From Pseudomonadota bacterium (GTDB lineage: Bacteria; Pseudomonadota; Gammaproteobacteria; Burkholderiales; Thiobacillaceae): a DNA stretch of 64,000 nt. The notes below the pieces were generated by a model. It did not search any database, was not told the origin of the DNA, and saw nothing but the letters and a program-made list of their open reading frames with translations. This document shows positions 1 through 10,413 of this stretch, piece after piece. The DNA is taken from positions 1 through 64,000 of the forward strand of contig JAJZRU010000012.1 in assembly GCA_021802555.1 (NCBI GenBank), read 5' to 3'. A program made the translations under genes and the position numbers. Position 1 is the first letter of the stretch. The number at the start of each line of letters is the position of its first letter.

Positions 1-778
1 CATCCGCAATCACCGGGATGGTGCGCTCGGCGATGGGCAGGCGCACATGGCGGCCGACGAGGTGGCGATAGCGCGCATCGTCCGGATGCACGGCCACGGC
101 CACGTCGCCCAGCAGGGTTTCCGGCCGTGTGGTGGCGATTTCGAGAATCTCCTCGCTGCCCTCGATGGGATAGCGGATGTGCCAGAGCGTGCCATCCTCT
201 TCCTGGCTTGCCACTTCGAGATCGGACACCGCGGTTTGCAGTACGGGATCCCAGTTCACCAGGCGCTTGCCGCGGTAAATCAGGCCCTCCTCATACAGCC
301 GGACGAAGACCTCCGTGACCGCCTGGGACAGGCCCTCGTCCATGGTGAAGCGTTCCCGGCTCCAGTCCGGCGAGGTGCCCAGCCGGCGCATCTGGCGCGT
401 AATGGTCGAACCGGAATGCTGTTTCCACTCCCACACCTTTTCCAGGAATTTCTCCCGTCCCAGGTCGCGGCGGGAAATTTTCTGCGCGTCGAGCTGGCGC
501 TCCACTACGATTTGCGTGGCAATGCCGGCATGGTCTGTGCCGGGCTGCCACAGGGTGTTGTCGCCCTGCATGCGGTGATAGCGGATGAGGGCGTCCATCA
601 GGGTGTGCTGAAAGGCGTGCCCCATGTGCAGCGTCCCGGTGACGTTGGGCGGCGGCAGCATGATGCAATACGCGGGGCGGGAGGCATCCAGGCTCGGCTT
701 GAAATAGCCGGCAGACTCCCAGCGTGGGTACCAACGGGATTCGATGTCCGTGGGTTCGAAGGATTTGGCGAGTTCCAT
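1..778 (-). CDS. valS: Valyl-tRNA synthetase, N-terminal part (gene runs off the window)
   Basis: Charges tRNA-Val with valine in the cytosol. About 259 N-terminal codons are present; the rest lies to the left of the window. The start [20 protein letters not shown] is typical of ValRS, and the class I signature HMGH follows a [10 protein letters not shown] segment near residue 50. The later stretch ([14 protein letters not shown]) leads into the editing-domain region. It is the last gene of a leftward run pepA-holC-hypothetical-valS, with 50 bases between it and the preceding gene. No frame breaks are seen in the visible part. Confidence 0.95.
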   Translation of the reverse strand, partial: MELAKSFEPTDIESRWYPRWESAGYFKPSLDASRPAYCIMLPPPNVTGTLHMGHAFQHTLMDALIRYHRMQGDNTLWQPGTDHAGIATQIVVERQLDAQKISRRDLGREKFLEKVWEWKQHSGSTITRQMRRLGTSPDWSRERFTMDEGLSQAVTEVFVRLYEEGLIYRGKRLVNWDPVLQTAVSDLEVASQEEDGTLWHIRYPIEGSEEILEIATTRPETLLGDVAVAVHPDDARYRHLVGRHVRLPIAERTIPVIAD

Positions 779-828
779 GTCGCAAAGGCGGCGCAAAACC
801 CGTAATTATAAGCGTTGGAGGGAGGCGG

Positions 829-1323
829 CTAAGAGTCGACGCGGCCTGCGGGAGGGCCGGCGATCCGCTCTCGTATGCTTTCCTGGACGGTATTGCGCAC
901 GTGTGCGTCCAATTGGGCGAGCAATTCCGAGAGGGTCTGATCCAGGCTTTTGCGCACTGTGGCGCTGATTTCGCGCGTGAGCAACTGATTGAGGCGGGGC
1001 TCAAGCAGCGAGAGGATTTGCTCGGCCACCTCGTCGGCATCGAAGGCCGGCGCCGCGGCCGCCGGCTCGGGTGCCGGCACGGGTTCAGGAATGGCTTGCG
1101 CCGGGGCTGCGGCCTCGACCGTTGCCGTCGGCTCGGGGGCGGGAGGCGGCGCCGGGGCGGGTGTTGCGGCGGCGGCTTCGACTGCGGCCTCTACCGGCGG
1201 GGCACCGCGCTTGACCACTTCGGTCAGCACCGGCATCCAGGCGGTGGCAGGTGCATCGTCGCCGGCTGCGTTTTTGTGCTTGTTGAGCAGAGCATCCAGT
1301 TTGTCCAGCACGTCCTTGCTCAT
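829..1323 (-). CDS. Conserved hypothetical protein with Ala/Pro-rich linker
   Basis: A protein of 164 residues with no recognised catalytic motif. A short N-terminal segment (MSKDVLDKLDALLNKHK) is followed by an Ala/Pro-rich stretch from about residue 40 to 90, then a predicted amphipathic helical C-terminus (VAEQILSLLEPRLNQLL). The start ATG overlaps the holC stop by four bases (ATGA), so the two are probably translationally coupled. A longer frame extends upstream through holC but is only a shadow. The position between holC and valS is common in betaproteobacteria; the function is unknown. The low-complexity linker suggests a scaffold or structural protein, which is inference. Confidence 0.8.
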   Translation of the reverse strand: MSKDVLDKLDALLNKHKNAAGDDAPATAWMPVLTEVVKRGAPPVEAAVEAAAATPAPAPPPAPEPTATVEAAAPAQAIPEPVPAPEPAAAAPAFDADEVAEQILSLLEPRLNQLLTREISATVRKSLDQTLSELLAQLDAHVRNTVQESIRERIAGPPAGRVDS

Positions 1324-1748
1324 CGCTCCCCCTCCTCCCGGCCGAGGTTGACGGTGTTCAAAGCATAGCCGCGCTCCTGGTAGAAGCGGTAGCGTTGGCG
1401 CGCGCGCAAACGGTCGTCTTCCGCGGCCGTGACGATTTCCACCACCCTGGCGAAGCGGCTGAACGGCTGGGGGCGCTCGTCCTCGAGGTTGATGAGGACG
1501 TCGGGCCGCACCAAGGCATCCACGCTCGTACCGATGAGCATCGGCGTTTGTGCCGCCAGCGGGTGGCGGTCGCGGCAATGCGGAAGAAAGCCGGACATGG
1601 CCCACAAGGACTGATCCAACAGATCGGCAAGCGGCCCATCGCTCACGTACAGCATGACATGCAGCTTCTGCCGATAGGCCTTGAGCGCGATCTGCCGTGC
1701 CACCGCCAGCTTGTCCTGTGCGAAGGTGTAAAAGCTGATTTCGGTCAC
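1320..1748 (-). CDS. holC: DNA polymerase III chi subunit
   Basis: Chi subunit of the clamp-loader complex; in the known family it binds the psi subunit and the C-terminus of SSB. It is 142 residues, the usual size. The N-terminus (TEISFYTFAQDKL) and the central FLPHCRD segment fit the family. The start codon is GTG. It follows pepA by 13 bases and overlaps the next gene by four bases, so it belongs to the pepA-holC-valS operon. Confidence 0.92.
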   Translation of the reverse strand: MTEISFYTFAQDKLAVARQIALKAYRQKLHVMLYVSDGPLADLLDQSLWAMSGFLPHCRDRHPLAAQTPMLIGTSVDALVRPDVLINLEDERPQPFSRFARVVEIVTAAEDDRLRARQRYRFYQERGYALNTVNLGREEGER

Positions 1749-1761
1749 GGCGCGGCGCCCG

Positions 1762-3279
1762 TCAGGCCTGTTGGGCGCGATCCATGAGGAAATGCGTCAG
1801 CAGGGGCACAGGCCGGCCGGTGGAGCCTTTTTTCTCCCGGCCGCCGACATAGGCGGTGCCGGCGATGTCGAGGTGGGCCCAGGGATAGCCCTTGGCGAAG
1901 CGGGCCAGGAAGCAGGCGGCGGTGATGGAACCGCCGGGACGCCCGCCGATGTTGGCCATGTCCGCAAGATTGCTCTTCAACTGCTCCTGGTAGTCATCCC
2001 ACAGGGGCAGACGCCAGACCCGGTCCCAGGCGGCGTCGGCCGCGCTTTGTATTTGCGCGACCAGGGCCTCGTCGTCGCTGAACAGGCCGCTGGGGTGGCT
2101 GCCCAGGGCGATGACGCAGGCGCCGGTGAGCGTGGCCATGTCCAGCACCGCCGCGGGCTTGAAGCGCTGCGCATAGGTCAGGGCGTCGCACAGGATGAGG
2201 CGCCCTTCGGCATCGGTGTTGAGGATCTCGATGGTCTGGCCGGACATCGAGGTGACGATGTCGCCCGGCTTGTTGGCCGCGGCGTCGGGCATGTTTTCGC
2301 AGGCCGGAATGAGGCCCACGACATTGAGCTTGAGGCCCAGCTCGCCGATGGCGCGGAAGGTGCCCAGCACCGAGCCGCCGCCGCTCATGTCGTAATTCAT
2401 CTCGTCCATTTCGGCGGCGGGCTTGAGCGAGATGCCGCCGGCGTCGAAGGTGATCGCCTTGCCTACCAGGACATAGGGTTTCTGGGTTTTCTTGCCGCCG
2501 TCGTGGCGCAGGACGATGAAGCGCGGCGGCTTGTCCGAGCCCTTGCCGACCGAAAGGAAGGAGCCCATGCCCAGCTTCTCGCAGGCCTTGCGGTCCAGCA
2601 CTTCGCACTTGAAGCCATAGGTCTTGGCCAAATCCTTGGCTTGCTCGGCCAGATGGTCCGGGGTGCAGACATTGGATGGCGTATTGCCCAGATCCTTGGC
2701 GAACGCGACGCCCAGGGCGATGGCCTGGGCGGCCGCGAGCGCACGCTCCACACCCGCCTTGCCCGCGCCTTGCGGCAGCGCGAAGCTGATCTTTTTCAAC
2801 GCCTTGGCCGGCGCCTTGGCTTGGCTCTTCATGGCATCGAAGCGGTACAGCGCATCCGCGGCCGACAGCGTGTCCTGCTCCACGCGCCAGGCGACGTCGC
2901 GCCCGGGGACGTCGGCTTCGTGCAGGCAGCTCAGCGCATCTGTGGCGCCGCCGTCCCTGAGCAGGCGCCAGGCGGCGGCGGAGGCGCTGCGGTAGTTTTT
3001 CTCGTTGAGCTCCTCGGCCTTGCCCAGGCTCACCAAGAGCACCCGTTCGGCCGCCACACCGGGCACGCGCTGCAGCAGCAGGGTGCTGCCGACGCCGGTA
3101 CCTAGATCGCCGCCTTTGAGCACGGCGCTCAGATACCCGCCGGATGCCTCATCCAGGGCGCGCGCGGCAGGCGAGAGCCGGCTGCCGTCGATCACGCCCA
3201 CGACCACGCAGGCGCTGCGCGCCTTTTCGGAGGCCTGGGCTTTTATGCTAAATTCCGGCAGATACTCTGGATGCTTCAT
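1762..3279 (-). CDS. pepA: Leucyl aminopeptidase (M17)
   Basis: Cytosolic dizinc/dimanganese aminopeptidase that removes N-terminal residues; some homologues also bind DNA. It is 505 residues, as expected. The M17 metal-site motifs are visible: a Lys/Asp segment (VGKAITFDAGG), a YDMSGGGSVLG loop and the signature NTDAEGRL near residue 350. The ATG start has AGGAG seven bases upstream. It is first in the leftward operon with holC and valS and diverges from lptF across about 130 bases. Confidence 0.95.
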   Translation of the reverse strand: MKHPEYLPEFSIKAQASEKARSACVVVGVIDGSRLSPAARALDEASGGYLSAVLKGGDLGTGVGSTLLLQRVPGVAAERVLLVSLGKAEELNEKNYRSASAAAWRLLRDGGATDALSCLHEADVPGRDVAWRVEQDTLSAADALYRFDAMKSQAKAPAKALKKISFALPQGAGKAGVERALAAAQAIALGVAFAKDLGNTPSNVCTPDHLAEQAKDLAKTYGFKCEVLDRKACEKLGMGSFLSVGKGSDKPPRFIVLRHDGGKKTQKPYVLVGKAITFDAGGISLKPAAEMDEMNYDMSGGGSVLGTFRAIGELGLKLNVVGLIPACENMPDAAANKPGDIVTSMSGQTIEILNTDAEGRLILCDALTYAQRFKPAAVLDMATLTGACVIALGSHPSGLFSDDEALVAQIQSAADAAWDRVWRLPLWDDYQEQLKSNLADMANIGGRPGGSITAACFLARFAKGYPWAHLDIAGTAYVGGREKKGSTGRPVPLLTHFLMDRAQQA

Positions 3280-3409
3280 TAAGGTCTCCTGAATCCGATG
3301 CTGGGGTTGGGTCTGTGCGCAGCCGAGGCGCGGGAGCGGACTTCCGCGCGGGCGTTCGGCGCAATCATCACTTAGTCATTCCCATTAGTCAAAAGGCCTG
3401 CCGCCTTAG
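3280..3409. promoter_or_regulatory. Divergent promoter region pepA / lptF
   Basis: A 130-base gap between two divergently read operons must hold promoters for both. Apart from the pepA ribosome-binding site next to its start, I see no strong -10/-35 pair or operator dyad and make no specific site call. Confidence 0.4.
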
Positions 3410-4483
3410 ATGCTGTTCAGCAAAACGCTCCTGCGCGAACTCACCCTGACCACCGCCGCAACGCTGACCGTGCTGGTGGCCATTGCGCTGGTGACGCTGT
3501 TCGTGCGCCTGCTGGGCAGCGCTGCCGAAGGCGACATGGCCAACGAGGCAGTCACCACTTTCCTGATTTTCACGCTCATGCATTTTCTGCCGGTGCTGCT
3601 CTCGGTGGCGGTGTTCGTCGGCGTGCTGATGAGCCTGTCGCGCATGTGGCGCGACCATGAAATGGTGATCTGGATGAATCTGGGCCAGGGGCTGCTGCGC
3701 TGGATCCCGCCGGTGCTGGGCCTGGCGCTGCCCATCGCCGTGCTTACGGCGCTGCTCACTTCGCTGGTCATTCCTTGGGCCAACAGCAAGAAGGACGAGT
3801 ATCGCCATGAGCTGCAAAGCCGCAACGACGTCTCCGCGCTGGTGCCGGGCGTGTTCGCGGAAACGCGCGACGGCACGCGGGTGTTCTACGTGGAAGGGCT
3901 TAATCCGCTGACCGACACGATCAAGCATGTTTTCCTGCAGACCCAGGACAAGGGCAAGATAGGCATCATCGTGGCAAGTTCCGGCCGGCGCGAGCAGAAG
4001 CCCGGCGGCACGCGCTACCTCGTGCTCAAGAACGGACGGCGCTATGAGGGTGTGCCCGGCCAGGCGCAGTACAACATCGCCAGCTTCCGCCACTACGCCA
4101 TGCGCATAGACCCCTTGCCGCCCCAGCCGCGCGCCGATTCCGCCAACAACGCCTACCTCGGCCAACTGCTGCGTTCCGATCGCCCCGACTATCTGGGCGA
4201 GCTGAGCTGGCGCATCGGCCTGCCTTTGAGCACGCTGGTGCTTGCGCTCCTGGCCATCCCCCTGAGCTTCGTCAATCCGCGCGCGCGCCGCTCCTACGGG
4301 CTGCTCATGGCAGGGCTGCTGTTCTTCATCTACAACAACCTCATGTCGGTCGCGCAGGTCTGGATAGAACAGGGGCGCGTGCCGCCCTGGATCGGCATCA
4401 TGCTGCCGCACCTGATCATGCTGGGGGCGGCGGCCTGGCTGTTCTACTACCGCACCCGGCTCAGGTCGGCGCCGCGCCCGTGA
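3410..4483 (+). CDS. lptF: LPS export ABC transporter permease LptF
   Basis: Inner-membrane permease that works with LptG and the LptB ATPase to extract LPS and push it across the periplasm. It is 357 residues, with two groups of three hydrophobic membrane segments (about residues 10-120 and 265-350) flanking a large periplasmic beta-jellyroll domain, the LptF/G fold. The stop overlaps the GTG start of lptG by four bases. It diverges from pepA, the common proteobacterial arrangement. Confidence 0.95.
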   Translation: MLFSKTLLRELTLTTAATLTVLVAIALVTLFVRLLGSAAEGDMANEAVTTFLIFTLMHFLPVLLSVAVFVGVLMSLSRMWRDHEMVIWMNLGQGLLRWIPPVLGLALPIAVLTALLTSLVIPWANSKKDEYRHELQSRNDVSALVPGVFAETRDGTRVFYVEGLNPLTDTIKHVFLQTQDKGKIGIIVASSGRREQKPGGTRYLVLKNGRRYEGVPGQAQYNIASFRHYAMRIDPLPPQPRADSANNAYLGQLLRSDRPDYLGELSWRIGLPLSTLVLALLAIPLSFVNPRARRSYGLLMAGLLFFIYNNLMSVAQVWIEQGRVPPWIGIMLPHLIMLGAAAWLFYYRTRLRSAPRP

Positions 4484-5553
4484 AAATCCTGAGCCGCTAT
4501 CTCGCGCGCGACATGCTGGCGGCGACCACCCTGGTGTTCGTCGCCGTCATGGCGCTGTTCGCCCTGCTCGATTTCATCCAGGAGTTGGGCGCAGTGCGGG
4601 CCGGCGGATTCAACCTGGCGCAAGCTGCGCTGGTGGTGGCCCTCAACGTCCCGGGCCATGTCTATGAAGTCGTTCCCATCGCGGCGCTGGTCGGCAGCCT
4701 GGTGGTGCTGTCGCGCCTGGTCGCCAACTCCGAGTTCGCGGTCATGCAGACTTCGGGGTATTCGTTGTGGCGTGCGGCCGGAGTGATGAGCCTGGTGGGC
4801 ATGGCGTTTGCCCTGTTTGCGCTCGTCAACGGCGAATACCTGGCGCCGCAGACCGAGCAGGGCGCCCAGCAGCTGCGCCTCATGGCCAACCATCAGCTGG
4901 TGGCGCAGCGCTTCCGTTCCGGGCTGTGGTTCCGCGACGACGGCGCCTTCGTCAATGTGCGGGAGATATTGCCCGATGCTCGTCTGCAGGGCGTCTACAT
5001 CTATCAGTTCGACCCCAACTGGAATCTTACCGCCGTCACCCAAGCGCAAAGCGGCCGTTGGCTGGGAAAGCAGGATTGGCGGCTGCGGCAGGTCACTATC
5101 GCGCGTTTCGGGGCGGATGGCGTGGCATTGAGCCATCTGCCCGATCTGCGCTGGCATTCCGTGCTGAGCCCGGACATCGTCGATGTGCTGCTGGTGGCGC
5201 CGGAAAAGATGTCCGCGCATACCCTCATCGAATATATCCGGCATCTCAAGGCCAACCATCAGCGCGCCAACCGCTACGAGATCGCGCTTTGGAGCAAGCT
5301 GCTGTTCCCTCTCACCATTCCCGTGATGATGCTTCTGGCCATGCCTTTCGCCCTGCATCGGCCGCGCGCCGAGAATCTCGGTGCGCGCGTGCTGCTGGGC
5401 ATCCTCGCCGGCCTGGCGTTCTACTTGAGCAACGGCTTCTTCGGCCATGTGGGCCTGCTGGACGACTGGCCGCCGGCCCTCACGGCCGTCACGCCCCTGG
5501 CGGCATTTTTCCTGCTCGCGCTGATGGGGCTCAAATGGGTGCAGCGCCGCTGA
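4480..5553 (+). CDS. lptG: LPS export ABC transporter permease LptG
   Basis: Partner of LptF in the LptB2FG complex of LPS export. It is 357 residues, beginning MKILSRYLARDMLAAT, typical of LptG. Three membrane segments precede and three follow a periplasmic domain. The GTG start lies inside the lptF stop (GTGA), so expression is coupled. Its stop is only six bases from the convergent stop of the RDD gene. Confidence 0.95.
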   Translation: MKILSRYLARDMLAATTLVFVAVMALFALLDFIQELGAVRAGGFNLAQAALVVALNVPGHVYEVVPIAALVGSLVVLSRLVANSEFAVMQTSGYSLWRAAGVMSLVGMAFALFALVNGEYLAPQTEQGAQQLRLMANHQLVAQRFRSGLWFRDDGAFVNVREILPDARLQGVYIYQFDPNWNLTAVTQAQSGRWLGKQDWRLRQVTIARFGADGVALSHLPDLRWHSVLSPDIVDVLLVAPEKMSAHTLIEYIRHLKANHQRANRYEIALWSKLLFPLTIPVMMLLAMPFALHRPRAENLGARVLLGILAGLAFYLSNGFFGHVGLLDDWPPALTAVTPLAAFFLLALMGLKWVQRR

Positions 5554-5559
5554 AGAAAT

Positions 5560-5967
5560 CTATTTCTTGACCAGCCGGGTGCCGGCTAGACGGTCGTGCA
5601 GGAATTGGCGATCCTTGTCCACCAGGGCCCAAAAGAGCCCCAGCCCGGCGCAGCCGATGCTGGGCAGCGCCAGCGCGAAGCGCGCCAGGGCGCGGGGCAG
5701 GGTGAGAGGCCGGCCCTGCACGGTAGTCAAACGGATGCGCCAGGTCTTCATGGCCAGCGTCTGTCCGCCTTTCACCCAGAAGAACGCGTAGTAGCCGAAA
5801 ATCACCGCCAGGAGGAACACCTGGAACAGCGTCCGGCGCCAGCCGGCTTCCGGATGCAGGGGGGAGGCGACGGCCGAGGCGAGCCACAGTACGCCGAACA
5901 GCAGGATGGCGTCGTAGAGCATGGAGGCGAGACGAACCAGGAATCCGGGGGTGTGGGAATCGTTCAT
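5560..5967 (-). CDS. RDD family membrane protein
   Basis: A small integral membrane protein of 135 residues with an RDD-domain layout: an N-terminal RLASMLYDAILLF helix, a second helix with FWVKGGQTLAMKTWRIRL, and a C-terminal helix ending in DKDRQFLHDRLAGT. These Arg/Asp patterns define the family, whose role is poorly known (ion or metabolite transport has been proposed). It is transcribed against lptG with six bases between the stops. Confidence 0.85.
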   Translation of the reverse strand: MNDSHTPGFLVRLASMLYDAILLFGVLWLASAVASPLHPEAGWRRTLFQVFLLAVIFGYYAFFWVKGGQTLAMKTWRIRLTTVQGRPLTLPRALARFALALPSIGCAGLGLFWALVDKDRQFLHDRLAGTRLVKK

Positions 5968-6041
5968 GGTGGGGCGTAGGCTGTACTCAAGTCTGTTTCG
6001 GGCAGCGCATCATAGCGCGCCGGGTTGGGGCTTGCGCGGCG

Positions 6042-6953
6042 TCAGGGGTCGGGGGGCGCGGCCACGGCGCGCCGCCGCCCGGCGGCTGGGGCGAGCAACC
6101 CGAGGCCCGCGCCGATGAGGACCATGCCGGCGATTTCGACCCGACCCGGCCGCTCGCCCAGCTGCAGCCAGGCCGCCAGCACGCCGATTACCGGTATTGC
6201 CAGGGTGCCCAGGCTGGCGACGCCGGCGGGCAGGTTTTGCAGCACGTACAGCCACAGCCACCAGGCCAGGGCGTTGCCCAGAACGACGTTGTAGAGCAGG
6301 GCGCCGATGAAGTAGGGCGTCCAGTGGATGGGCGGCTCCGGCAGCAGCAGGGCCAGCGCGATCAGCGGCAGCGAGCCCAGCGCCATCTGCCAGGCGGTGA
6401 GCGACAGCAGGTCGAAGCGCTGGCTGCGCCCCATGTGCTTGGCCTGCAATGCCGCCAGCGCCCAGGCCAGTCCTGCGGCGACGGCGAGCACCTCGCTCGT
6501 CGGGCTGCCGGCGGGGCGCCAGGGCGCCAGCACCAGCACCAGGCCGCCGCAGGCGAGCGCCACCGCAGGCCATTGCAGGCCGTGCAGGCGTTCGCCCAGA
6601 AAGGGCCGGGCCAGCAACAGCACCCAGAAGGGCATGGTGTACACCAGCACGGCAGTCTTGCCGGCGCCGCCGTGGATGAGCGCCGCCATGGTCAAACCCA
6701 CGAACAGGGCGGTCTGCAGTACGCCCAGGGTCAGCGTGGCCAGGGGCCGCGTGAGGGCCAGAGGCTTGCGCTGCCACCGCATGACCAGGAACAGGCTCAG
6801 GGCGCCCAGCGCCGAACGCAGCGCAGTGAAGGTGATCGCCCCGGCGTCGACGAGCGCCGATTTCATCACCACCCAGTTGTAGCCCCAGATCACCGAGAGC
6901 AGTGCAAGGCCCAGCAGCGCACGGGCCGGACGGGAGTGTCGGGGGGGATTCAA
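6042..6953 (-). CDS. EamA/DMT-family exporter
   Basis: Inner-membrane transporter of the drug/metabolite superfamily, 303 residues, with about ten hydrophobic helices in two EamA repeats (roughly residues 10-140 and 150-285). The N-terminal SVIWGYNWVVMKSAL motif is characteristic. The most upstream start I can support is TTG at 6953, and a slightly later start cannot be excluded. The substrate is unknown. It diverges from ilvB; an amino-acid exporter role would fit but is inference. Confidence 0.82.
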   Translation of the reverse strand: MNPPRHSRPARALLGLALLSVIWGYNWVVMKSALVDAGAITFTALRSALGALSLFLVMRWQRKPLALTRPLATLTLGVLQTALFVGLTMAALIHGGAGKTAVLVYTMPFWVLLLARPFLGERLHGLQWPAVALACGGLVLVLAPWRPAGSPTSEVLAVAAGLAWALAALQAKHMGRSQRFDLLSLTAWQMALGSLPLIALALLLPEPPIHWTPYFIGALLYNVVLGNALAWWLWLYVLQNLPAGVASLGTLAIPVIGVLAAWLQLGERPGRVEIAGMVLIGAGLGLLAPAAGRRRAVAAPPDP

Positions 6954-7074
6954 AGTCGCGGCAAGGCGGTGAAAAGGGGCAATTTTACAGGCTTTTCTTG
7001 ACCCTGCCAGGTGAAACGGCTACCCTAGCCAGCTTCCGGAAAACTTTGATTTCCCGCGTAATTTATGGAGTTTT

Positions 7075-8781
7075 ATGGAATTGACCGGCGCTGAAATCGT
7101 CGTTCGCTGCCTGGCCGAGGAGGGCGTGGAGTACGTCTTCGGCTATCCCGGCGGAGCGGTGCTCAACATCTACGACGAGATTTTCAAACAGGACAAATTC
7201 AAGCATGTGCTGGTGCGCCATGAGCAGGGCGCAGTGCATGCCGCCGACGGTTATGCGCGCGCGACCGGACGGGTGGGCGTGGCCCTGGTCACTTCCGGTC
7301 CCGGCGTCACCAATGCGGTGACGGGGATAGCGACGGCGTATATGGATTCCATTCCCATGGTGGTGATCACCGGCCAGGTGCCTACCGCGGCCATCGGCCT
7401 GGACGCCTTCCAGGAGGTCGATACGGTGGGAATCACGCGGCCCTGCGTGAAGCACAATTTTCTCGTCAAGGACGTGAGGGATCTGGCGGTCACCATCAAG
7501 AAGGCCTTCCATATCGCCGCCACGGGGCGGCCGGGCCCGGTGGTGGTGGATATCCCCAAGGACGTGACCATGCACACCGCCGAGTTCGCCTATCCGGCCG
7601 GCGTGGAAATGCGCTCCTACAATCCGGTGCTCAAGGGCCATGCCGGGCAGATCAAGAAGGCGCTGCAGATGGTGCTGGGCGCGCGCCGGCCGCTGCTCTA
7701 CACCGGCGGCGGCGTGGTGCTGGGCAATGCCGCCGAAGCGCTGCGCGAACTGGCGCGCCTGCTCAATTTCCCCGTCACCAGCACGCTCATGGGCTTGGGC
7801 GGCTATCCCGCCACCGACCGGCAGTTTCTCGGCATGCTCGGGATGCACGGCACCTACGAGGCGAATCTTTCCATGCAGCACTGCGACGTGCTCGTGGCCA
7901 TAGGCGCGCGTTTCGATGACCGCGTCATCGGCAACCCGGCTCATTTCGCCCGCGAGCAGCGCAAGATCATCCACATAGACGTGGACCCTTCCTCCATTTC
8001 CAAGCGGGTCAAGGTCGATGTGCCCATCGTCGGCGACGTCAAGGCCGTGCTGGAGGAGATGCTGCGCCAGATCAAGGCCGGCCGCGAGCGCCCGGACCAG
8101 GAGGCGCTCACCGCCTGGTGGACGCAGATCGAACTGTGGCGCGCCAAGGACTGCCTGCGCTACAACCGCCAGTCGCCCATCATCAAGCCGCAGTATGTAG
8201 TGGAAAAACTCTGGGAGGTGACCGGAGGCGAGGCGTACGTGACCTCGGACGTCGGGCAGCACCAGATGTGGGCCGCGCAATATTACCGTTTCAATGAGCC
8301 GCGGCGCTGGATCAACTCCGGTGGTCTGGGCACGATGGGGGTGGGGCTGCCCTACGCCATGGGGGTGCAGTTGGCGCACCCCGCTGCCCAGGTGGCGTGC
8401 ATCACGGGTGAGGGCTCCATCCAGATGAACATCCAGGAGCTTTCCACCTGCAAGGAATTCAATCTGCCGCTGAAGATCATCCTGCTCAACAACCGCTATC
8501 TGGGCATGGTGCGGCAGTGGCAGGAGTTCTTCTACAAGGAGCGCTATGCCGAGTCGTACATGGGCTCGCTGCCCGATTTCGTCAAGCTGGCGGAAGCCTA
8601 CGGCCACGTCGGCATGACCATCGAGAAGCCCGAGGACGTCGAGCGCGCGCTGCGCGAGGCCTTTGCCATGAAAGACCGCCTGGTATTCATGAATTTCATC
8701 ACCGACCAGGAAGAAAACGTCTTCCCCATGGTGCCGGGCGGCAAGGGCATCACCGAAATGATCCTGGCGGAGGAATTGTGA
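7075..8781 (+). CDS. ilvB: Acetolactate synthase large subunit
   Basis: Thiamine-diphosphate enzyme that condenses pyruvate (or pyruvate and 2-oxobutyrate) in the first shared step of valine, leucine and isoleucine synthesis. It is 568 residues. The N-terminal TPP-binding domain carries the catalytic Glu in VRHEQGAVHAADGYAR; a central FAD-type domain and a C-terminal pyrophosphate-binding domain with GEGSIQMN and LNNRYLGMVRQW follow. It heads ilvB-ilvH-ilvC; its stop overlaps the ilvH start (GTGA). Confidence 0.97.
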   Translation: MELTGAEIVVRCLAEEGVEYVFGYPGGAVLNIYDEIFKQDKFKHVLVRHEQGAVHAADGYARATGRVGVALVTSGPGVTNAVTGIATAYMDSIPMVVITGQVPTAAIGLDAFQEVDTVGITRPCVKHNFLVKDVRDLAVTIKKAFHIAATGRPGPVVVDIPKDVTMHTAEFAYPAGVEMRSYNPVLKGHAGQIKKALQMVLGARRPLLYTGGGVVLGNAAEALRELARLLNFPVTSTLMGLGGYPATDRQFLGMLGMHGTYEANLSMQHCDVLVAIGARFDDRVIGNPAHFAREQRKIIHIDVDPSSISKRVKVDVPIVGDVKAVLEEMLRQIKAGRERPDQEALTAWWTQIELWRAKDCLRYNRQSPIIKPQYVVEKLWEVTGGEAYVTSDVGQHQMWAAQYYRFNEPRRWINSGGLGTMGVGLPYAMGVQLAHPAAQVACITGEGSIQMNIQELSTCKEFNLPLKIILLNNRYLGMVRQWQEFFYKERYAESYMGSLPDFVKLAEAYGHVGMTIEKPEDVERALREAFAMKDRLVFMNFITDQEENVFPMVPGGKGITEMILAEEL

Positions 8782-9278
8782 AGAGCCGCCGCCACATCAT
8801 CTCCGTCCTCATGGAAAACGAAGCGGGCGCCTTGTCGCGCGTGGCCGGGTTGTTTTCGGCGCGCGGCTACAACATCGAGTCGCTCACCGTGGCGCCCACC
8901 GAAGACGCCACCCTGTCGCGCATGACCATCGTCACCACCGGCTCGGAGGAAGTCGTCGAGCAGATCGTCAAACAGCTCAACAAGCTGATCGACGTGGTCA
9001 AGGTGCTGGATCTGTCGGACGGCCACCATATCGAGCGCGAACTGATGCTGGTCAAGGTGCGCGCCGGCGGCAAGGACCGCGAGGAAATGAAGCGCATGGC
9101 GGACATCTTCCGCGGCCGCATCATCGACGTCACCGACAAGACCTACACCATAGAACTCACCGGCACCGGCTCCAAGCTGGATGCCTTTCTGGAGGCCATC
9201 GACGCGGCCGTCATCCTGGAGACGGTGCGCACCGGCGCGTCCGGCATCGGCCGCGGCGAGCGGGTGCTGAAACTCTGA
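8778..9278 (+). CDS. ilvH: Acetolactate synthase small (regulatory) subunit
   Basis: Regulatory subunit that binds valine and raises the activity of the large subunit. It is 166 residues: an N-terminal ACT domain (HIISVLMENEAGALSRVAG) and a C-terminal domain with the LMLVK and TGTGSKLDAFL segments. The GTG start overlaps the ilvB stop by four bases, ensuring matched synthesis. A longer frame reading upstream into ilvB is not the gene. Confidence 0.96.
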   Translation: MKSRRHIISVLMENEAGALSRVAGLFSARGYNIESLTVAPTEDATLSRMTIVTTGSEEVVEQIVKQLNKLIDVVKVLDLSDGHHIERELMLVKVRAGGKDREEMKRMADIFRGRIIDVTDKTYTIELTGTGSKLDAFLEAIDAAVILETVRTGASGIGRGERVLKL

Positions 9279-10346
<1,068 letters not shown>

Positions 10347-10361
10347 GGGCGGCGGCCGGGG

Positions 10362-10383
10362 CGCGGCAGCGCCGCGTTTCCTT
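10362..10383 (+). terminator. Possible weak intrinsic terminator after ilvC
   Basis: CGCGGC and GCCGCG form a six-base stem around an AGC loop, followed by TTTCCTT. The T tract is interrupted, so termination is probably partial and psd may still be co-transcribed. Confidence 0.4.
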
Positions 10384-10413
10384 GGCAGCCACGCTCCGAT
10401 CCTGACCCCCTCC

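Noticed and set aside
7065-7094. A nine-codon frame overlapping the ilvB start as a leader peptide
   Set aside because: No branched-chain codon cluster beyond one Ile, and it overlaps the ilvB start out of frame; probably chance.
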